Shown here: positions 61,041 to 64,000 of the stretch, one piece after another | Layout of the letters: every line of letters begins with the position of its first letter | Position numbering within the stretch: position 1 is the stretch's first letter | NCBI RefSeq assembly: GCF_001421015.2 | Contig: NZ_CP013023.1 | Location: 3,589,501-3,653,500 of the forward strand | Source of the DNA: Paenibacillus bovis | GTDB lineage: Bacteria; Bacillota; Bacilli; Paenibacillales; Paenibacillaceae | Direction of reading: 5' to 3' | Length of the DNA: 64,000 nucleotides | Program-made: the position numbers and the translations under genes | The notes under the pieces: generated by a model | Told to the model about the DNA's origin: nothing | The model's database searches: none | The model's input: the letters and a program-made list of their open reading frames with translations, nothing else

Positions 61041-62049
61041 CCATAACGAGCCCCTTTCCTTCATCTTCGAAATGAAAATGCTGATAGCATGAACAGCGTA
61101 CCCAGTGTCCCGGGCCTACTTCATCCAGCTGAGGATTCTGCGCATGGGCCGTCTGCGGAATCCATGGAATACGTTCCGAGAATCGGCAGGAACCGCGCGG
61201 AATGTTCTGCAAGGAAGGAACACGTCCATGAATAACATGCAGCTGATCCTGTCCGGCATTGGCGCCCGGCATCGAAGCCAGCAGTGAGCGTGTATAGGGA
61301 TGCAGCGGATTATTGAACAGATCCATTACAGTGGCAACCTCTACAATCTCTCCCGCATACATAACAACGACCCGATCCGCCATCTCGGCAACAACGCCCA
61401 GATCATGAGTGATTAATACAATACCGGCTTCTGTCTCTGCCTGCAGCTGCTTCAGCAGATCCAGGATCTGCGACTGAATCGTTACATCGAGCGCGGTTGT
61501 CGGCTCATCAGCAATAATCAAGGATGGCCGGCAGGCGATCGCGATAGCAATCATGACACGTTGCCGCATACCTCCAGACAATTCATGTGGATACTGGTTG
61601 TATACACGCTGCGGATTTGTAATGTTTACATGCTCCAGAAGTTCATAAATACGATTGGTTTTTTCCTTTTTGGACAGGGTTGTATGATAATCCAGATTCT
61701 CTTCAATCTGTCTGCCGATTGTCATTAACGGATTCAATGCCGTCAACGGATCCTGAAAAATCATGCCAATTTCCGAGCCACGAATTTTGTTCATCTGTCC
61801 AGGTGACAGCTTGTTCAGATCCTGACCCTTAAAAATGAGTCCTCCATCAATTCGTGTATTTTTGACATCATGCAGCCGTGTCAGGGAAAGTGCCAAAGCA
61901 CTTTTACCACAACCCGATTCACCCACGATAGCCAAAACCTCGTTTTTGTTGATGGTTAAATCAAGCTGGTCGACAGCCGGATAATACTCATCCCTAATGC
62001 GGAAAGACACCGACAGATCTTTGATTTGCAATACCGGTTCTGTATTCAA
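61018..62049 (-). CDS. oppD: Oligopeptide ABC transporter ATP-binding protein OppD
   Basis: 343 aa ATPase. Walker [10 protein letters not shown], signature LSGGM, Walker B LIIADE and H-loop LITHDLG. The C-terminal oligopeptide-transporter domain shows [11 protein letters not shown] and HWVRCSC, a Cys arrangement that binds an iron-sulfur cluster in some relatives but has fewer Cys here. The first codon appears to be TTG at 62047-62049 with GAGGGGG about 12 nt upstream, so spacing is a little long. First gene of the operon behind a promoter at 62115-62144. Confidence 0.92.
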   Translation of the reverse strand: MNTEPVLQIKDLSVSFRIRDEYYPAVDQLDLTINKNEVLAIVGESGCGKSALALSLTRLHDVKNTRIDGGLIFKGQDLNKLSPGQMNKIRGSEIGMIFQDPLTALNPLMTIGRQIEENLDYHTTLSKKEKTNRIYELLEHVNITNPQRVYNQYPHELSGGMRQRVMIAIAIACRPSLIIADEPTTALDVTIQSQILDLLKQLQAETEAGIVLITHDLGVVAEMADRVVVMYAGEIVEVATVMDLFNNPLHPYTRSLLASMPGANAGQDQLHVIHGRVPSLQNIPRGSCRFSERIPWIPQTAHAQNPQLDEVGPGHWVRCSCYQHFHFEDEGKGLVMDGIAGAK

Positions 62050-62114
62050 AATTCTGGTTGCCCCCTCATCTCAAACTTTAACGCAATGTAAACATTCCTC
62101 ATAAGATTGTTATC

Positions 62115-62144
62115 ATTTTATATTCATAATCTTCCACAGGTCAA
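62115..62144 (-). promoter_or_regulatory. opp operon promoter
   Basis: Minus-strand -35 TTGACC (62139-62144) and -10 TAAAAT (62115-62120), spacer 18 nt. Confidence 0.65.
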
Positions 62145-62183
62145 TAAAATTTAACTTTTTACCAAAATGGACGAAAGATTTTA

Positions 62184-62224
62184 GTAAAAAAGCTATCACC
62201 AAATGTAATAAAGGTGATAGCTTA
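62184..62224 (-). terminator. Terminator after the exporter-like gene
   Basis: Perfect 11-bp stem AAGCTATCACC / GGTGATAGCTT followed on the minus strand by a run of T. Confidence 0.9.
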
Positions 62225-62241
62225 TGCCTATAGCGTTATCC

Positions 62242-63216
62242 TTATTTTACCTTATTATCCTGAGTTAGCAAGGGGTTTCTTGCTTTATCCCGCTTAGAAA
62301 TTTTGAGATACTGTTCCAACTCCCTGCACAGCTGCAAAATAGCAGAATATACTTCAAACTCCTCGCGTGTCACCGGCAGTCTGGTTTTACTGAAATCTTC
62401 TTCGAATTGTAAAAGCAGCTTTTCTGTTTTCCCTGTATAATAGGGCGTTTTGACATCCTGTGCCAGCTGCTCGAAAATCTCGGCAGCCTGATCTCCCTGG
62501 GGCATCTTGCTGTATACCTGTGCTACCAGCTGCATCATATTCTGAATAGAATCCAGATGCTGCTTACGCATGTAAAAGTACACGATCCACGATTCATCCG
62601 GATGCAGCATCTGATTTTCCAGCTCACGCTTGGCGGCTGTGTGTCCCTGCTCTACTTTGGCAGTTGCCTGAATCACTTCTTCCCCATCCCATACGTAGGC
62701 AGGCTCATGCAGTGTACGAGCAATCTGGTCAAACATCTGGGATAGCAGATCATTCACTTCCCGGCGAATAGCATTTAGCCGCTTATATGGATTTGGCATA
62801 TATACCAGATTGACGATAGCAGCCGAGCCCAGTCCGATCAACAGCAGTTCCACTTCGACGAACATGGCATGCGCAGTAAGCAGTCCTCCGTTATAAATGT
62901 GCACCACAATTACTGAACTTGTTACAATTCCGCCGCTGAAGCCAGCACGCGTGATGATTGGAAAAGCAAGCAAAATGTACAGCGCAAATACCCAGTGCTG
63001 AAATCCAAAAATTGAAAATAAAACAAACGCACATACCATTCCGATCAAGGATGCAAAAAAACGGGCAGATATGGTCTGAAGACTGCGTTTGCGTGTAACA
63101 TCCACTCCCAGTATGGCGAGCAGTGCTGCCGACATTGCGCTGCTGATTCCCAGCGTGCTCGCTGCTACAACAGCCAGCAGTGCAGCAATGGCGGTCTTGA
63201 TCACGCGAAAGCCCAT
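62242..63216 (-). CDS. Aromatic acid exporter family (FUSC-like) membrane protein
   Basis: 324 aa. The N-terminal half (about 1-150) has several membrane helices, with VTRKRSLQTISARFFASLIG, the loop typical of ArAE/FUSC proteins. The C-terminal half (155-324) is soluble and helical. Relatives include E. coli AaeB-type and B. subtilis YqjA-like proteins; transport of aromatic acids is unproven here. ATG at 63214-63216 follows GGAGAG. Single gene between terminators. Confidence 0.85.
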   Translation of the reverse strand: MGFRVIKTAIAALLAVVAASTLGISSAMSAALLAILGVDVTRKRSLQTISARFFASLIGMVCAFVLFSIFGFQHWVFALYILLAFPIITRAGFSGGIVTSSVIVVHIYNGGLLTAHAMFVEVELLLIGLGSAAIVNLVYMPNPYKRLNAIRREVNDLLSQMFDQIARTLHEPAYVWDGEEVIQATAKVEQGHTAAKRELENQMLHPDESWIVYFYMRKQHLDSIQNMMQLVAQVYSKMPQGDQAAEIFEQLAQDVKTPYYTGKTEKLLLQFEEDFSKTRLPVTREEFEVYSAILQLCRELEQYLKISKRDKARNPLLTQDNKVK

Positions 63217-63638
63217 CGGTTGTTCTCTCCTTACACTCTTCTCTTAGTAGTATTCTCTATTTATTTATAATCCATCTGTTAAAAGGGTATAGTGTTATAG
63301 CTGAATAACCTGCTTTACCCAGATGGTATTTATCCAAATTCGTATAACATCTATCCTACTTGATTTCGTCTGATCCCACAATGTGAATATAGGTGCAAAA
63401 GCCTTTCTCTCACAGGTACATACTGTGAAAGAAAGGCTTGATCATAAAATAGATATGGCCGATTACCTCGGCATCCTTAATCAAATACTATTGGGTAATT
63501 AGTTACATATACCTTATTTGAATACTCAACAGTCAGACCTATTGACTTTATGCGCCAAATTCATGCTACTGATTTTTTTCTACTATAATAAGAGAGAATT
63601 ATTATAAATTAATACATCTACGCCTAAAAACTGGATGA
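63217..63638. other. Intergenic region M32 peptidase - exporter gene
   Basis: 422 nt without a gene. Contains the peptidase terminator (63395-63439) and the AT-rich upstream region of the exporter gene. Confidence 0.6.
63395..63439 (-). terminator. Terminator after the M32 peptidase gene
   Basis: Minus-strand stem AAGCCTTTCT / AGAAAGGCTT with inner CACAG / CTGTG pairing, followed by TTTTG. It is about 200 nt downstream of the stop. Confidence 0.75.
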
Positions 63639-64000
63639 TTAGAGTTTATAAATCTCTGTATATTTCTCTTCCAGATAGTCAGCCAGATAATCCGGATTCA
63701 GTTCTTCACCGGTAATAGCCATGATCAATTCGGATGGTGTTCTGCTTTTACCGTAACGATAGATCTTATCGCTCAACCATTCTTTGATCGGCAGCAAATC
63801 ACCTGCAGCAATCCATTGTTCAAACTCCGGCAGCTCCTTGCGCATCGTCTGTGTAATTTGGGCAGCATACATATTACCGAGCGAATAGGAGGCAAAATAA
63901 CCAAAGTCACCGCCGGACCAATGTACATCTTGTAGTACGCCCTGTGCATCATTTGGTGGTGTAATGCCCAGATACTCTTCATATTTGCTGTTCCACACTT
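63639..64000 (-). CDS. Carboxypeptidase M32 (Taq-type), C-terminal part only
   Basis: The frame is open to the window edge, so the first about 380 residues lie outside. The 120 visible codons match the C-terminus of M32 metallocarboxypeptidases: WNSKYEEYLGITPPNDAQGVLQDVHWS, GDFGYFASYSLGNMYAAQ and a final helix. The family removes C-terminal residues from peptides; the HEXXH zinc site is in the missing part. The GTG at 63996-63998 is an internal codon, not a start. Confidence 0.92.
   Translation of the reverse strand, partial: VWNSKYEEYLGITPPNDAQGVLQDVHWSGGDFGYFASYSLGNMYAAQITQTMRKELPEFEQWIAAGDLLPIKEWLSDKIYRYGKSRTPSELIMAITGEELNPDYLADYLEEKYTEIYKL

Noticed and set aside
1..64000. Mobile elements, prophage, tRNA or rRNA genes
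   Set aside because: No transposase, integrase, phage structural gene, terminal inverted repeat pair, tRNA cloverleaf or rRNA sequence was recognised.

Overview
The window looks like chromosomal DNA from an endospore-forming, low-to-moderate GC Firmicute, most probably Paenibacillus or a close relative. This rests on a Spo0A sporulation regulator, Bacillus-type GlnR and LexA regulators with their operators, consensus sigma-A promoters, strong GGAGG ribosome binding sites, frequent TTG/GTG starts, and Bacillus-like gene order (mutS-mutL-miaA-hfq, hflX-ynbB-glnR-glnA, and lexA divergent from a yneA/ynzC pair). Nearly all genes lie on the minus strand. I see no rRNA, tRNA, insertion sequence, prophage or CRISPR array.

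Layout. 1-2712: a minus-strand unit of an orphan ABC ATPase, a calcium-loop lipoprotein and an OmpR-type response regulator (cut by the window edge). 2907-6054: an MFS transporter divergent from an ArsR-like regulator and a HAD hydrolase. 6310-13327: topB, gltD, dfrA, thyA and rpmG as separate units. 13725-18880: the pyruvate dehydrogenase operon pdhABC-lpdA behind a near-consensus promoter. 19131-20766: an esterase and thiN on the plus strand. 20866-25490: the thiazole branch of thiamine synthesis (tenI-thiO-thiS-thiG-thiF) behind a TPP riboswitch with a visible terminator and antiterminator. 25494-27870: a two-gene unit encoding a Ser/Thr kinase fused to a degenerate ParA/MinD-like domain, plus a second degenerate ParA/MinD-like protein, preceded by a promoter and an intrinsic terminator. 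28063-32057: a tight six-gene operon (HAD phosphatase, zinc-finger-less Fpg/Nei glycosylase, cyclic-phosphate-processing receiver protein, thioredoxin-like protein, FtsJ-type RNA 2'-O-methyltransferase, DinB protein). 32165-36093: rnz, mtnD, a HAD hydrolase, a membrane protein and ynzC. 36213-37702: the SOS divergon yneA/lexA with four LexA boxes. 37854-41452: an unknown gene, spo0A, glnA, glnR. 41823-55734: ynbB, hflX, a DUF402 gene, a class A PBP, hfq, miaA, an RsmJ-like methyltransferase, mutL and mutS. 56317-62049: an oppDFBCA peptide ABC importer. 62242-64000: an aromatic acid exporter-like protein and the C-terminal end of an M32 carboxypeptidase.

The parts I consider most worth testing are the kinase/pseudo-ParA pair with its attenuator-like leader (25494-28022), the compact nucleic-acid repair/modification operon (28063-32057), the long-range TPP riboswitch switch, and a promoter-terminator pair on the minus strand at 33209-33348 that encloses no gene.
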